Source: Betaproteobacteria bacterium (GTDB taxonomy: Bacteria; Pseudomonadota; Gammaproteobacteria; Burkholderiales; SG8-41). Taken from it: a stretch of DNA of 33,815 nucleotides. Positions 23,681 through 32,289 of this stretch are shown here, one piece after another. The notes below the pieces were generated by a model, which searched no databases, was not told the DNA's origin, and was given only the letters and a program-made list of their open reading frames with translations. The stretch lies in the NCBI GenBank assembly GCA_029863175.1, contig JAOTVX010000040.1, positions 1 to 33,815 on the forward strand. The letters are read 5' to 3'. How positions within the stretch are numbered: position 1 is the first letter of the stretch; each line of letters begins with the position of its first letter. The position numbers and the translations under genes are program-made.

Positions 23681-24266
23681 ATTTACTGATACCCAGCTCC
23701 TTGTGCAGGTCCGCGAGCATCTGGTCGCGCGAGCGGGTCTGCCATTTCGAGCGCTGCTTGACCGGGCGGTTCTCGACCTCTGGCAGGATTTTGAGCCACA
23801 CGAACACCGGACCGGTTGCGGCCAATATCCGCTCGGCCTCGATCGCGAAGCCCTCCAGGTTGTCGAAGCGGTGGGTGCGCGTGTAGCCGGCGGCGCGGGC
23901 CATCGCATCGTACGCGACGTTCTGCGCATTGGGCACCGGTTGCCCGCCGGTCGTCGCATAGCAGCCGTTGTCCAGCATGAAGTGATAGAGGTTCTGCGGC
24001 TGCTGCTCCGCGATGGTCGCCAGCGACCCAAGCCCCATCAGCAGATCCCCCTCCGAGTCGAAAACGACCACCTTCCTGTCCGGCTGCGCCAGCGCGACCC
24101 CGAGCGCGAACGACGCGTGCCCGCCCATGGCGGGATCGCCGACCGGCAGGTCCAAATTCGGCCTGTCGCTCATCTGCACCCAGTGCCGTCCGCCGCGACC
24201 GGGAATGACGATGGCGTCGCCGCGGTGCTTTGCGAATATCTTCAGGACTTCCTGCGTTTCCATCAT
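23679..24266 (-). CDS. TPP-dependent decarboxylase, beta (TPP-binding) subunit
   Basis: A 195-residue protein equal to the C-terminal TPP-binding domain of thiamine-diphosphate enzymes. The metal/diphosphate motif is G73-D74 followed by N100-G101 (SEGDLLMGLGSLATIAE ... FMLDNGCYATTGGQP). Small split enzymes of this kind include sulfopyruvate decarboxylase (ComE) and phosphonopyruvate decarboxylase subunits, which remove CO2 from 2-oxo acids. It is partnered by the Pyr-domain gene just upstream on the same strand, 151 bases away, with a repeat array between them. The start at 24266 has GGGAAGGAA upstream. The substrate cannot be told; no coenzyme M or phosphonate genes are visible. Confidence 0.82.
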   Translation of the reverse strand: MMETQEVLKIFAKHRGDAIVIPGRGGRHWVQMSDRPNLDLPVGDPAMGGHASFALGVALAQPDRKVVVFDSEGDLLMGLGSLATIAEQQPQNLYHFMLDNGCYATTGGQPVPNAQNVAYDAMARAAGYTRTHRFDNLEGFAIEAERILAATGPVFVWLKILPEVENRPVKQRSKWQTRSRDQMLADLHKELGISK

Positions 24267-24300
24267 GATGCGGTTCCTTCCCTCAAGCCGTCGCTGGAAA

Positions 24301-24410
24301 TGGTGATGAGTACTGGTGATGAATACTGGTGATGGTTACTGGTGATGAACACCGTTTGGTACATCACCATCTCTGATCACCACTTCTCATCACTATTTCT
24401 CATCACCATT
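24301..24410. repeat. 13-bp tandem-repeat hairpin, array 2
   Basis: The left arm has four 13-bp units (TGGTGATGAGTAC, TGGTGATGAATAC, TGGTGATGGTTAC, TGGTGATGAACAC; 24301-24352). The right arm has units CACCATCTCTGAT, CACCACTTCTCAT, CACTATTTCTCAT and CACCATT (24365-24410). The core CGTTTGGTACA is nearly the same as in array 3. It separates the two TPP subunit genes. Confidence 0.9.
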
Positions 24411-24417
24411 ATGTTTG

Positions 24418-24936
24418 TCATCTGTTGAAGCCGTGGTACTCGTCCGCCACGAGCACGGCGACCGGCCGCTTCGTTTTCCTCGCTTCCTCGAACGCCACCG
24501 AAATGCGCGGCGCGTCGACATCGTCCTCGACCAGGTAATAGTTGATGCCGAAAGCGTGCAGGAAGCGCTCGGTATAGGTCGCGGCGGTGTCGCTCGTCAC
24601 GCCGTGGCGCGTCCAGCCGCGGTAGCCGACCATGAGCACCACCGGAATATTCAGGCCGAGCGCCCAGCCGCGCAGTGAGTCGCCCGACTCCATGAGGCCC
24701 GTGTTCTGGATGAGGATGACCGGCGTCTTGCCGCCCGTCCACACGCCGGCAGCCGTGGAGAAGGTCAGGCCTTCGCGCGTTACGCCCACGAGGCGCAGGG
24801 AGGGTTCGGACTTCATGAGCACGAACAGCCAGTTCGTCTCGCTGTCGGGTAGCCAAATCACGTGCGTGACGCCGTTCTTCTTCAACTGCTCAAGGATGAC
24901 CTCGGGGCTGAGGCTGGCCTTCTGCGTTTCACTCAC
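24418..24936 (-). CDS. TPP-dependent decarboxylase, alpha (Pyr-domain) subunit
   Basis: A 172-residue protein equal to the N-terminal Pyr domain of thiamine-diphosphate enzymes. It carries the cofactor-activating glutamate E55 (GVTREGLTFSTAAG) and the NTGL.ESGDSLRG stretch seen in sulfopyruvate/phosphonopyruvate decarboxylase alpha subunits. It would form a heteromer with the beta subunit encoded downstream. I chose GTG at 24936 over TTG at 24960 because a GGGAGG ribosome site lies six bases before it. It is bracketed by 13-bp repeat arrays on both sides. Reaction class is well supported; substrate is unknown. Confidence 0.8.
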   Translation of the reverse strand: MSETQKASLSPEVILEQLKKNGVTHVIWLPDSETNWLFVLMKSEPSLRLVGVTREGLTFSTAAGVWTGGKTPVILIQNTGLMESGDSLRGWALGLNIPVVLMVGYRGWTRHGVTSDTAATYTERFLHAFGINYYLVEDDVDAPRISVAFEEARKTKRPVAVLVADEYHGFNR

Positions 24937-24998
24937 CGCTTGCCTCCCATATTTATCCAAGTCGTCATTCTACCGGGGGACGGGGGATCGCAATCAAA

Positions 24999-25120
24999 CT
25001 GGTGATGGGTCCTGGTGATGAGAACTGGTGATGGAAACTGGCGTGAACAGCGTTTGGCACACCATGATCCCTCCTCACCATTTCTCATCATCATCTCTCA
25101 TCACCATCTTTCATAACCAT
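24999..25120. repeat. 13-bp tandem-repeat hairpin, array 3
   Basis: Left arm units CTGGTGATGGGTC, CTGGTGATGAGAA, CTGGTGATGGAAA (24999-25037) and a decayed fourth. Right arm units CACCATTTCTCAT, CATCATCTCTCAT, CACCATCTTTCAT (about 25076-25114). The core GCGTTTGGCACA resembles that of array 2. It lies between the divergent TPP alpha gene (start 63 bases away) and the RND adaptor gene. Confidence 0.88.
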
Positions 25121-25145
25121 TTTCATCCCCTAGGGCGGTGGCGAC

Positions 25146-25151
25146 TATAAT
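25146..25151 (+). promoter_or_regulatory. Possible -10 element for the RND operon
   Basis: TATAAT lies 45 bases before the ATG at 25196, just after repeat array 3. The -35 region at 17-bp spacing (about 25123-25128) is a poor match, so the promoter is only tentative. Confidence 0.35.
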
Positions 25152-25195
25152 TTCCCTTGCCGTCGACGAAGCCCTTCGGTTTGAAAGATTGATGC

Positions 25196-26431
25196 ATGGA
25201 TAGCAGCCAGCGAGACAGCCACAGCCGGTGGTTTTGGCGCTTTTTGGCGCTGGGCGTTCTGGCAGCGGGCGTCGCCGGATTCGTCGCGTTGCAGATTCTC
25301 AAGCCGCGCCCGGTGGTCAGCGCGCCGGCGAAGCAGCTGCCGCTCGTGCGCGTTGCGCCGGTCGAATTCCGCAACGGCGCACTCCCGGTCACAGGCCACG
25401 GCCTCGTCAAGCCGCGCGCCGAGATCGCCCTTGCGGCAGAGATCTCGGGCAAGGTCTCCTACGTGAGCCCCGAGTTTGTGACCGGCGGTGCCTTTTCCGG
25501 CGGAGACGTATTGATCCGTATCGATCCCGAACCGTTCCGCGCCGCGCTCGCCCAGGCGCGCGCAGACCGCCAGTCGGCGCTGGCGGCGCTCAAGCTCGCG
25601 GAGCAGCAGCTCGCGCGCACCGAGCAACTGATCGCGAAGGGCTTTCTCTCGCGCCAGACGCTCGATGAACGAATCGCAGTCCGCGACCAGGCCAAGGCGG
25701 CGCTTGCCCGCACGGATGCGCTGGAGAAGAGCCGCCGCATCGATCTCGAACGCACTACGATCCGCGCGCCATTCGAGGGCAAAGTGCTCTCCGAGAAAAT
25801 CGACCTCGGCGAGACCGTGCAGCCGGGCAAGGAGCTCGCCCGCATCTTCGCTGACGATGTGGTCGAGATTCCAGTCTCGCTCACCGACCGCGACGTTGCG
25901 CTCATCTCCGATCCTTGGCGCGGCAACGCGTCCACGGGTGGCGAAAAAGTCCCCGCGACCGTCACGGTCGAGCACGGTAGCGCGCGCTACGCCTGGCCCG
26001 GGCGCGTCGACCGGATCGAGGCGGCGGTGGACAGCGCCACGCGCACCTTCAACGTGGTCGTGCGCGTGGTTGACCCGGCCACCCGCGGCAAGCCTGTTTC
26101 GGCGGGCGCTGCGGAGGCGCCCCCGTTGCTCGTCGGCATGTACGCGACCGTCGAGATCGCGGGCCGTGATCACGGACGCTATGCGATGGTGCCGCGGCGC
26201 GCGTTGCGCGACGGCAACGTGCTCTGGCTGCTCGCTGCGGGCGACGTCGTATCGATCCAGCCCGTGCGCCTGCTCCGTGAGGCCAATGAGATGGCGGCGG
26301 TGTCGGCCGACGGCGTGCCCGAGGGCGCACGCATCATCGTGAGCGATCTCAAGGTCATCACGCAGGGCATGCCGGTGCGCGTCGTCGACGAGCCTCGCGC
26401 CCCGGGGCCGGCGGAGCGTCCGGCGTCGTGA
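25196..26431 (+). CDS. RND efflux periplasmic adaptor (membrane fusion protein)
   Basis: A 411-residue adaptor with an N-terminal membrane anchor (about residues 11-33, FWRFLALGVLAAGVAGFVALQIL). The barrel-sandwich half motif is at about 65-105 (VKPRAEIALAAEISGKVSYVSPEFVTGG). A coiled-coil hairpin spans about 110-180 (RAALAQARADRQSALAALKLAEQQLARTEQL...), followed by RTTIRAPFEGKV and beta-barrel domains. Such proteins bridge an inner-membrane RND pump to an outer-membrane channel. The stop overlaps the GTG start of the pump gene by four bases, so the two are one operon. No TolC-type gene is in the window. Confidence 0.9.
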   Translation: MDSSQRDSHSRWFWRFLALGVLAAGVAGFVALQILKPRPVVSAPAKQLPLVRVAPVEFRNGALPVTGHGLVKPRAEIALAAEISGKVSYVSPEFVTGGAFSGGDVLIRIDPEPFRAALAQARADRQSALAALKLAEQQLARTEQLIAKGFLSRQTLDERIAVRDQAKAALARTDALEKSRRIDLERTTIRAPFEGKVLSEKIDLGETVQPGKELARIFADDVVEIPVSLTDRDVALISDPWRGNASTGGEKVPATVTVEHGSARYAWPGRVDRIEAAVDSATRTFNVVVRVVDPATRGKPVSAGAAEAPPLLVGMYATVEIAGRDHGRYAMVPRRALRDGNVLWLLAAGDVVSIQPVRLLREANEMAAVSADGVPEGARIIVSDLKVITQGMPVRVVDEPRAPGPAERPAS

Positions 26432-29400
26432 ACGGCCTCATTGCCTGGATGGCCCGCCACCCGGTGGCGGCCAATCTCCTGATGACGTTCCTCGTCATCG
26501 CCGGGCTGACCAGCGCGCTCACGCTCAAGCAGGAGGTGTTCCCCGAGATCGAGATCGAGATCATCGAAGTGCGCGTCGTCTACCAGGGTGCTGCGCCGGA
26601 CGAGATCGAGGAAGCCATCATCCAGCGCATCGAGGAGCAGATCGAGGGGATCGAAGGCATCCAGCGCGTCAATTCCTACGCCGCTGAGGGCGTGGGCGTC
26701 GTGCGGGCCGAGCTGACGCGCGAGGCGCGGGTGCCGCGCAAGCTCGACGAGATAAAGTCGGCGGTGGATCGCATCACCACCTTCCCTGAAGAGGCTGAGC
26801 GCCCCGAGGTCAAGGAGCTCACCACCCGCCAGCGTGTCATCGAGCTTGCCGTCTATGGCGACGCGGGTGAGTCGGTGCTGCGCGAGTTCGCCTACCGCAT
26901 CAAGGACGAGCTTGCGGCGACGCCCGGGATCTCGCTGGTGCAGGTCGCGCGCGTGCGCAACTACGAGGTCTCCATCGAGGTGCCGAACGACGCGCTGCGC
27001 GCCTACGGTCTGACGCTGCAGGATCTCGCCGCGACGGTCAAGCGCAGCAGCCTGGATCTCCCGGGCGGCGACATCAAGGCGCAGGGCGAGTCGATCCTGC
27101 TGCGCACCAAGGGGCGCAACTACGACCGGCGCGACTTCGAGAGAATCGTGGTGGTATCGGCGCGCACAGGCGCCCGCGTGCGACTCGCGGACATCGCCCG
27201 CATCGACGACGGGTTCCGTGACGAGGACCTGATCATGCGCTATCAGGGCAAGCCCGCCGCATTCGTGCAGGTGTTCCGCGTCGGCGACGAAAAAGTGCTC
27301 GACATCGTGCGCAAGGTCGAGGAATACGTTGACACGAGGCTCACGCCAAATGTGCCGCCGGGCATCTCCGCGACGATCTGGCGCAACGACGCAGTCGAGT
27401 TCAAGAGCCGCATGCGGCTCCTCCTGAAGAATGGCTCCGTCGGCCTTCTGCTTGTTCTGTGCGCGCTCGCGCTCTTTCTCGACCTGCGGCTGGCGTTCTG
27501 GGTGTCGGCGGGGATCTTGATCGCCTTTGTCGGCACCCTCGGCGTCATGTCCCTGATGGGGCTGTCGATCAACATGATGTCGCTGTTCGGTTTCATCCTG
27601 GCGATCGGCATCGTCGTCGACGATGCGATCGTCACCGGCGAGAACATCTACGCCGAGAACGAGCGCGGACGTCCCTCGCTCGAAGCGGCCGTCGCGGGCG
27701 CACAGCGCGTCGCACTGCCGGTGGCGCTTGCAGTCTCGACCACCGTGGCGGCGTTCGTGCCGCTGCTCTTCGTGCCGGGCACCATTGGCAAGTTCCTGTT
27801 CCAGATCCCGGCGGTGGTCATCATGGTGCTCGCCATCTCGGTCATCGAGGCGATGCTGATCCTGCCACGCCATCTCATCCACCTCCGGGTGGTCGGCTAC
27901 CAGCCACGCACCCGCCCCGGCGCCTGGATTGCGGGGCTGCGGCAGCGCATCGATGGCGCGCTCAAGCGCTTCATCGCGGGCCCGCTCGAGCGCGGCCTGC
28001 GCTTCGCTACCACCCACTATGGCGTCGTAATCGCCGCGGGTCTCGCCATATTCCTGCTGACGCTCGGCGTGATCCGCGGCGGCTACATCAAGTTCTCGTT
28101 CTTCCCCCAGGTCGAGGGCCGCTACGTCACAGCGACGCTCGAGCTCGCAAAGGGGGCGACGGCGGAGACGACTTTGGCGGCGGCGGTGCAGATCGAGCGC
28201 GCCGGGCATGCGGCAGCGGCGGAATTGAAGGACCCGAGCGGCCGCGATCTCGTCAAGGCGGTCTACATCTCGGTGGGCGTACAGGACCGCACCGGTCCCG
28301 GTGCCGCAGGCGTCCTGAACATTCTGCAAGGCAACAAAGCCTCCGTCGTGTTCGAGCTGCTCGACCCCGAGATTCGCACCATCTCCTCGCGCGAGTTCGA
28401 GCTCGGCTGGCGTCGCCAGACGGGCACGTTACCGCAGGTGCGCAAGCTCACTTTCGCCTCGAACGTCATCAACCTCGGCTCGCCGGTGCAAATCGAGCTC
28501 TCAGCCCGCACGCCCGAAGGACTGGCGCAGGCAGTCTTGGCGCTGCAGGACGAGCTGCGGCGCATCGAGGGTGTCTTCGATGTGCGCGACGATCAGGATC
28601 CCGGCAAGCGCGAGCTGCAGTTCAGGCTGAAGCCCTACGCGCGCACCCTCGGCGTGACGCTGGAGAGCCTGTCGCAGCAAGTGCGCGCGGCCTTCTTCGG
28701 CGCCGAGGCGTTGCGCGTGCAACGCGGGCGCGATGAAGTGCGCGTGTATGTCCGTCTTCCGCGCGAGGAGCGCAATTCCTTGGCGGACCTCTCGCGCTAC
28801 CGTATCCGAACGCCGGCGGGCGATTTCGTGCCGCTACACGAGCTCGCCGAGGTGACCAGCGGCACGAGCCCGGCCACGATCACGCGCGTGGGCGGACGGC
28901 GCGTGACGACCGTGCTCGCCGAGGTCGACCCCGCGGTGATCACGGGCCAGTCGGTCAACACGAGGCTTGTCTCGGACGTGCTGCCCGAGCTGCAGAAGGA
29001 AATACCGGGGCTCACCTACCGCATGGGCGGCGAGCAGCGCGAGCAGGGCCTGACACTGCCGTCGCTCGCGCGCAATTTCGTTCTGGCCATGTTTGCCATG
29101 TATGCGGTGCTCGCGCTCGCCTTCCGCTCGTACGTGCAGCCGATCATCGTGCTCGCGGCGGTGCCGTTCGGGCTCGTGGGCGCCGCCGTTGGCCACCTCC
29201 TGCTCGGGCTCAGCCTCGGCCTCACGAGCCTTTTCGGCATCATCGGGTTGGCCGGGATCATCGTGAACGGCTCGCTGGTGCTGATCGATTTCACCAACGA
29301 GGAGCGCCGCAAGGGCAAGGGGCCGCAGGACGCAATCGTCGATGCAGCCAAGGGGCGCTTCCGACCGATTCTCCTGACCGCCATCACGACGTTTCTCGGC

Positions 29401-29592
29401 ATCTTCCCGCTCATCATCGAGCGCAGCATCCAGGCCCAGTTCCTGATCCCGCTTGCCGTCTCGATCGGCGTCGGCGTGCTAATGGGCACGGTGCTCTTGA
29501 TGCTCCTCACGCCCGCGCTGGCGATGGCGGTCGAAGACATGGGCGCGCGCTGGCGGGGGCGCGGTTCGGCTTCCTTGCCATCTACCCGTTGA
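26428..29592 (+). CDS. RND-family efflux pump permease (AcrB-like)
   Basis: A 1054-residue permease, the normal length for the family, with twelve expected membrane helices. The first is at the N-terminus ([22 protein letters not shown]). Two large periplasmic loops and the proton-relay helix [14 protein letters not shown] (two adjacent Asp near residue 400) are visible. The second half repeats the pattern ([27 protein letters not shown]). It exports small molecules using the proton gradient with the upstream adaptor. The GTG start overlaps the adaptor stop. The long minus-strand open frame opposite it (26179-28329) is a composition artefact. The substrate is unknown. Confidence 0.93.
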   Translation: MNGLIAWMARHPVAANLLMTFLVIAGLTSALTLKQEVFPEIEIEIIEVRVVYQGAAPDEIEEAIIQRIEEQIEGIEGIQRVNSYAAEGVGVVRAELTREARVPRKLDEIKSAVDRITTFPEEAERPEVKELTTRQRVIELAVYGDAGESVLREFAYRIKDELAATPGISLVQVARVRNYEVSIEVPNDALRAYGLTLQDLAATVKRSSLDLPGGDIKAQGESILLRTKGRNYDRRDFERIVVVSARTGARVRLADIARIDDGFRDEDLIMRYQGKPAAFVQVFRVGDEKVLDIVRKVEEYVDTRLTPNVPPGISATIWRNDAVEFKSRMRLLLKNGSVGLLLVLCALALFLDLRLAFWVSAGILIAFVGTLGVMSLMGLSINMMSLFGFILAIGIVVDDAIVTGENIYAENERGRPSLEAAVAGAQRVALPVALAVSTTVAAFVPLLFVPGTIGKFLFQIPAVVIMVLAISVIEAMLILPRHLIHLRVVGYQPRTRPGAWIAGLRQRIDGALKRFIAGPLERGLRFATTHYGVVIAAGLAIFLLTLGVIRGGYIKFSFFPQVEGRYVTATLELAKGATAETTLAAAVQIERAGHAAAAELKDPSGRDLVKAVYISVGVQDRTGPGAAGVLNILQGNKASVVFELLDPEIRTISSREFELGWRRQTGTLPQVRKLTFASNVINLGSPVQIELSARTPEGLAQAVLALQDELRRIEGVFDVRDDQDPGKRELQFRLKPYARTLGVTLESLSQQVRAAFFGAEALRVQRGRDEVRVYVRLPREERNSLADLSRYRIRTPAGDFVPLHELAEVTSGTSPATITRVGGRRVTTVLAEVDPAVITGQSVNTRLVSDVLPELQKEIPGLTYRMGGEQREQGLTLPSLARNFVLAMFAMYAVLALAFRSYVQPIIVLAAVPFGLVGAAVGHLLLGLSLGLTSLFGIIGLAGIIVNGSLVLIDFTNEERRKGKGPQDAIVDAAKGRFRPILLTAITTFLGIFPLIIERSIQAQFLIPLAVSIGVGVLMGTVLLMLLTPALAMAVEDMGARWRGRGSASLPSTR

Positions 29593-29744
29593 CCAGGAGA
29601 AGTGCCTCCGCCAGCACCGAAGGAGCTGCCTGTAGCGCTGCCGTATACTCCCGGGATCCGCGAGCGAGCCTCATGCGCGTGCCGGATCTGACCGGCAGGC
29701 AGTTGCAGCGGACGCAGAAAAGTACACGCAGAGGAGCGGCCACG

Positions 29745-30512
29745 ATGAGAGTTTTGGGCATTGACATCGGCGGAAGCGGTATCAAAGGCGCGCCCGTGGA
29801 TACGCGCCGCGGCAAATTGCTCGCCGAGCGCCATCGTATTCCCACGCCGCAACCGGCAACGTCCGGGGCCATAGCCGGCGCGGTCGGTCAGCTCGTCCGT
29901 CACTTCGACTGGAAGGGCCCCGTCGGCTGTGCGGTGCCCGCAGTCGTGCAGCAGGGTTACGTGCGCACCGCCGCCAACATCTCCAGAGGGTGGCTCGGCG
30001 TCCACGCGCCGCGGCTCTTCCGCAAGGCCACCGGGCTTCCCGTCACCGTGACCAACGACGCTGACGCGGCCGGCTACGCGGAAATGCATTTCGGCGCCGG
30101 GCGCCAGCGCGCGGGCCTTGTCATCATCGTGACGCTCGGCACCGGCATCGGCACCGCGCTTTTCATCAACGGACACCTCGTCCCCAATACCGAGCTGGGC
30201 CATATCGAGATCCGCGGGCGCGACGCCGAGAAGTGGGCCGCCGCAAGCGTGCGCGACGCGAAGAGCCTCAGTTGGAAGAAATGGGCGCGCCGCGTCGATG
30301 TCTACCTCCAGCACATGCAACGCTATTTCTGGCCCGATCTCTTCATCATCGGCGGCGGCGTGAGCCGGAAGCACGAAAAATTCCTGCCGCGCCTGACGGT
30401 CGCCGCGCGGGTCGTGCCTGCGCGTCTGGGCAACGACGCCGGCATCATTGGCGCGGCGCTGGCCTACGAGCACGAGCGGCGGCGGGCGATGCAGAAGCGC
30501 TCGCTGGGATAA
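29745..30512 (+). CDS. ppgK: Polyphosphate glucokinase (ROK family)
   Basis: A 255-residue sugar kinase of the ROK fold. The N-terminal phosphate-binding motif is [17 protein letters not shown], the sugar/Asp region is [18 protein letters not shown], and the second phosphate motif is [12 protein letters not shown]. The PPGK signature is [17 protein letters not shown]. It lacks the zinc cysteine cluster of other ROK kinases, as polyphosphate glucokinases do. It phosphorylates glucose with polyphosphate or ATP. The ATG at 29745 has a GAGGAG ribosome site; longer in-frame starts overlap unsupported sequence. It stands alone between the RND operon and the convergent sufU-like gene. Confidence 0.88.
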   Translation: MRVLGIDIGGSGIKGAPVDTRRGKLLAERHRIPTPQPATSGAIAGAVGQLVRHFDWKGPVGCAVPAVVQQGYVRTAANISRGWLGVHAPRLFRKATGLPVTVTNDADAAGYAEMHFGAGRQRAGLVIIVTLGTGIGTALFINGHLVPNTELGHIEIRGRDAEKWAAASVRDAKSLSWKKWARRVDVYLQHMQRYFWPDLFIIGGGVSRKHEKFLPRLTVAARVVPARLGNDAGIIGAALAYEHERRRAMQKRSLG

Positions 30513-30531
30513 ACCCCGGCGGCCGCCCGGC

Positions 30532-30975
30532 TCAGCGCACGTAGATCGTCTCCGGGCTCCCGTCCAGTGCCGCCTCGAGCGTGAGCCAGGGCAGCACGGC
30601 GCAGCGCGAGCGAATCGGATACTGCCGCACCGTCGCCACCACGGCGCCTTGTGGGGAATACGCGTCACGGCGTCCCGTGTCGGCTTTATCGGCCACCCGC
30701 GCGACGAACGATGTCACCCGCGCTTTGGCCTCCTCCACGCACACACCGAGCACCGCCTGCGTCATGATCGAGGCCGAAGCCATGGAGACGCCGCAGCACT
30801 CGCACTGGAATGCCACGTCCTCGATGCGGCCATCCTCAACCCGGACGTAGACCGTCATTCCATCGCCGCAGAGCGCGTTCGCACCGCTCGCGCTGGCGCT
30901 CGCGCCATCGAGCACCCGGTAGTTCCGGGCGTTCTTGATGTGCTCCATCAGGAGATCGTCGTAAGGGTTCTGCAT
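30532..30975 (-). CDS. SufU/IscU-like iron-sulfur cluster scaffold
   Basis: A 147-residue protein of the NifU N-terminal/SufU family. It begins NPYDDLLMEHIKNARNYR. The cluster ligands are C36 with D38 (NALCGDG), the C58-C60-C61 group (FQCECCGVSMASASIMT) and C125 (RSRCAVLPWLTLEAAL). The SufU-type insert between the second and third ligands is present. It would hold nascent Fe-S clusters or transfer sulfur. The doubled cysteines QCECC differ from the usual single GCAIS cysteine. A long inverted repeat (30986-31009) lies 11 bases before the start codon. No sufBCDS genes are nearby. Confidence 0.82.
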   Translation of the reverse strand: MQNPYDDLLMEHIKNARNYRVLDGASASASGANALCGDGMTVYVRVEDGRIEDVAFQCECCGVSMASASIMTQAVLGVCVEEAKARVTSFVARVADKADTGRRDAYSPQGAVVATVRQYPIRSRCAVLPWLTLEAALDGSPETIYVR

Positions 30976-30985
30976 GTTTCCGCCA

Positions 30986-31009
30986 CGCTATATATCATGA
31001 AATATAGCG
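30986..31009. promoter_or_regulatory. Perfect 8+8 dyad upstream of the SufU-like gene
   Basis: CGCTATAT (30986-30993) and ATATAGCG (31002-31009) are exact reverse complements around ATCATGAA. The position, just upstream of the minus-strand ATG at 30975, fits an operator over the promoter or leader. The binding protein is not known; ArsR- or Rrf2-type repressors use dyads of this size. Confidence 0.5.
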
Positions 31010-31033
31010 CTGCAGACAGTCCGAACACAAGCC

Positions 31034-31140
31034 CGTGAATCGTCAATCGTGAACCGTGAATCGAGGCTAGGTTTGCTCATTTCAACGCCTATCCGCGGCC
31101 TGGGCTCAAGTTGTTGACGTTTCGACTCACGATTCACGGA
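31034..31140. repeat. GTGAATCG-type inverted repeat
   Basis: A left arm of tandem GTGAATCG/GTCAATCG/GTGAACCG/GTGAATCG words (31034-31063) faces CGACTCACGATTCACGGA (31123-31140), its approximate reverse complement, across about 60 bases. Similar words occur near 33309-33330 and inside repeat copy 1 (about 1007-1020). It lies between the EamA gene and the SufU-like gene. Confidence 0.6.
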
Positions 31141-31179
31141 TCTTGGCGGTGCACGTCGGCGCGTGGGTCGATCGCCGAC

Positions 31180-32028
31180 CTAGCTGCGCGCGAGGCATGC
31201 CAAGGCCGCGACGGCGAAGGCGAGACCCAGGTACATCCGCGGCGCCATGGGCTCGCGCAGGATGATGATGCCGAGGCCCGCAGTCACGACGAAACTGAGC
31301 TGCGCCACTGGCACCAGCACGCTCGCTTCTCCGCGCGCGAGACCGGCCAGCAACATCACGAGTCCGAACAGCAGCAACACTGCGGTCGTCGCCCCGTACC
31401 GCCACCCGCCGGGGGGCGGACGAAATCCGCGATCGCGCGCGACAGCGAACAGGGTCGCGAGCGGCAGGAACACGCTCGCCTGCCCGGCGAGCACCGTGGC
31501 CGGGCTGCCGCCAGCCAGCGCGGCAAGCTTGTAGACGAAGCTCACCATCCCCATCGCCACCGTCGCGACGAGCACGCGCACCACCGACGCCGTGGTCGCG
31601 CGCGGCGCCGGCGCCGCGCTGCCCGCGAGCAGCAGCCAGACCGCCGCGAGCGCGGCTGCGAGTCCCGCAAGCTTCCAGCGCGTGAGCGGCTCGTCGAGGA
31701 GCCACACGGCGAGCGCCGCGGTGATGCAAAAGCTTAGCCGAAACACCGGGGCAACGACGCTCACCGCCCCGCTCGCGAGGCTGCGCGCGAAGTTGTAGAG
31801 CGCAATGAAGACGAGCACGCCGGCGCTCATGCCCCAGGCAAAGGCGGTGCCGAAGACGAGCGTGCCGGTGGCGAGCCCATAGAGGAAGATACCGGGGGCG
31901 AAAAAGAAGGCCTGGAGCGGCAGGAAGTGATGCGCCTGCACCCCGCTCGCGGCGGCGCGCTTGTAGACCCAGTCCGCCAGCCCGTAGAAAATCGTCGCGC
32001 CGAGCGCGAGCCCGACTCCTTCAGCCAT
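31180..32028 (-). CDS. EamA/DMT-family membrane transporter
   Basis: A 282-residue membrane protein with about ten hydrophobic helices arranged as two repeats of five, the EamA (drug/metabolite transporter) plan. The first repeat starts GLALGATIFYGLADWVYKRAAA, and each half ends near an (A)PVFRLSF/VPVAQLSF...PL/EPM motif typical of the family. It likely moves a small metabolite or amino-acid-like compound across the inner membrane. The start at 32028 gives a normal first helix; the frame upstream to 32157 is not helical. The substrate cannot be inferred. Confidence 0.85.
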   Translation of the reverse strand: MAEGVGLALGATIFYGLADWVYKRAAASGVQAHHFLPLQAFFFAPGIFLYGLATGTLVFGTAFAWGMSAGVLVFIALYNFARSLASGAVSVVAPVFRLSFCITAALAVWLLDEPLTRWKLAGLAAALAAVWLLLAGSAAPAPRATTASVVRVLVATVAMGMVSFVYKLAALAGGSPATVLAGQASVFLPLATLFAVARDRGFRPPPGGWRYGATTAVLLLFGLVMLLAGLARGEASVLVPVAQLSFVVTAGLGIIILREPMAPRMYLGLAFAVAALACLARS

Positions 32029-32197
32029 GCTTGCTCCAGTGCCTGCCCAAGCGCAATTGTCTCGCGTCCGGCCCACTTGCGCGGTGAAGTCCATATGACG
32101 GCTGCGCCCCCGTCGAAGACCCCCGTCGAGGCATAATGGGCGGCAGCGGGGGCCCACCGCTGGCTACAGCGCCGACTGATTCCAGGAGAAAGCTTCA

Positions 32198-32271
32198 ATC
32201 GGCGTCTATCGGCGTTCATCGGCGGTTAATATCGATTTTTGATTCTTGTTGTATCTGTGTTTGTCTGCGGC
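32198..32271. repeat. GCAGATAAACGC-family repeat, right arm only, copy 5
   Basis: ATCGGCGTCTATCGGCGTTC followed by ATCGGCGGTTAA (32199-32230), then AT-rich sequence and TATCTGTGTTTGTCTGCGGC (32252-32271). It matches the right-hand half of compound copy 3 (including ATATTG/ATATCG-TTTTTGATT-TTGTT), with no left arm next to it. It lies directly before the gene at 32290. Confidence 0.8.
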
Positions 32272-32289
32272 AAATAGCGCTTTTTGACA

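Noticed and set aside
23581..25120. CRISPR array, because of regular short repeats
   Set aside because: The unit is only 13 bases with no unique spacers, the arrays are arranged as hairpin arms, and no cas genes are seen.
21150..25195. Integron cassette array, because single genes alternate with imperfect inverted repeats
   Set aside because: The repeats lack the GTTRRRY/RYYYAAC core sites of attC, genes are on both strands, and no integrase is present.
26179..28329. A 716-codon open frame on the minus strand opposite the RND genes
   Set aside because: It lies wholly opposite the adaptor and pump genes, is rich in Arg/His/Asp with no domain, and arises from strong third-position GC bias.
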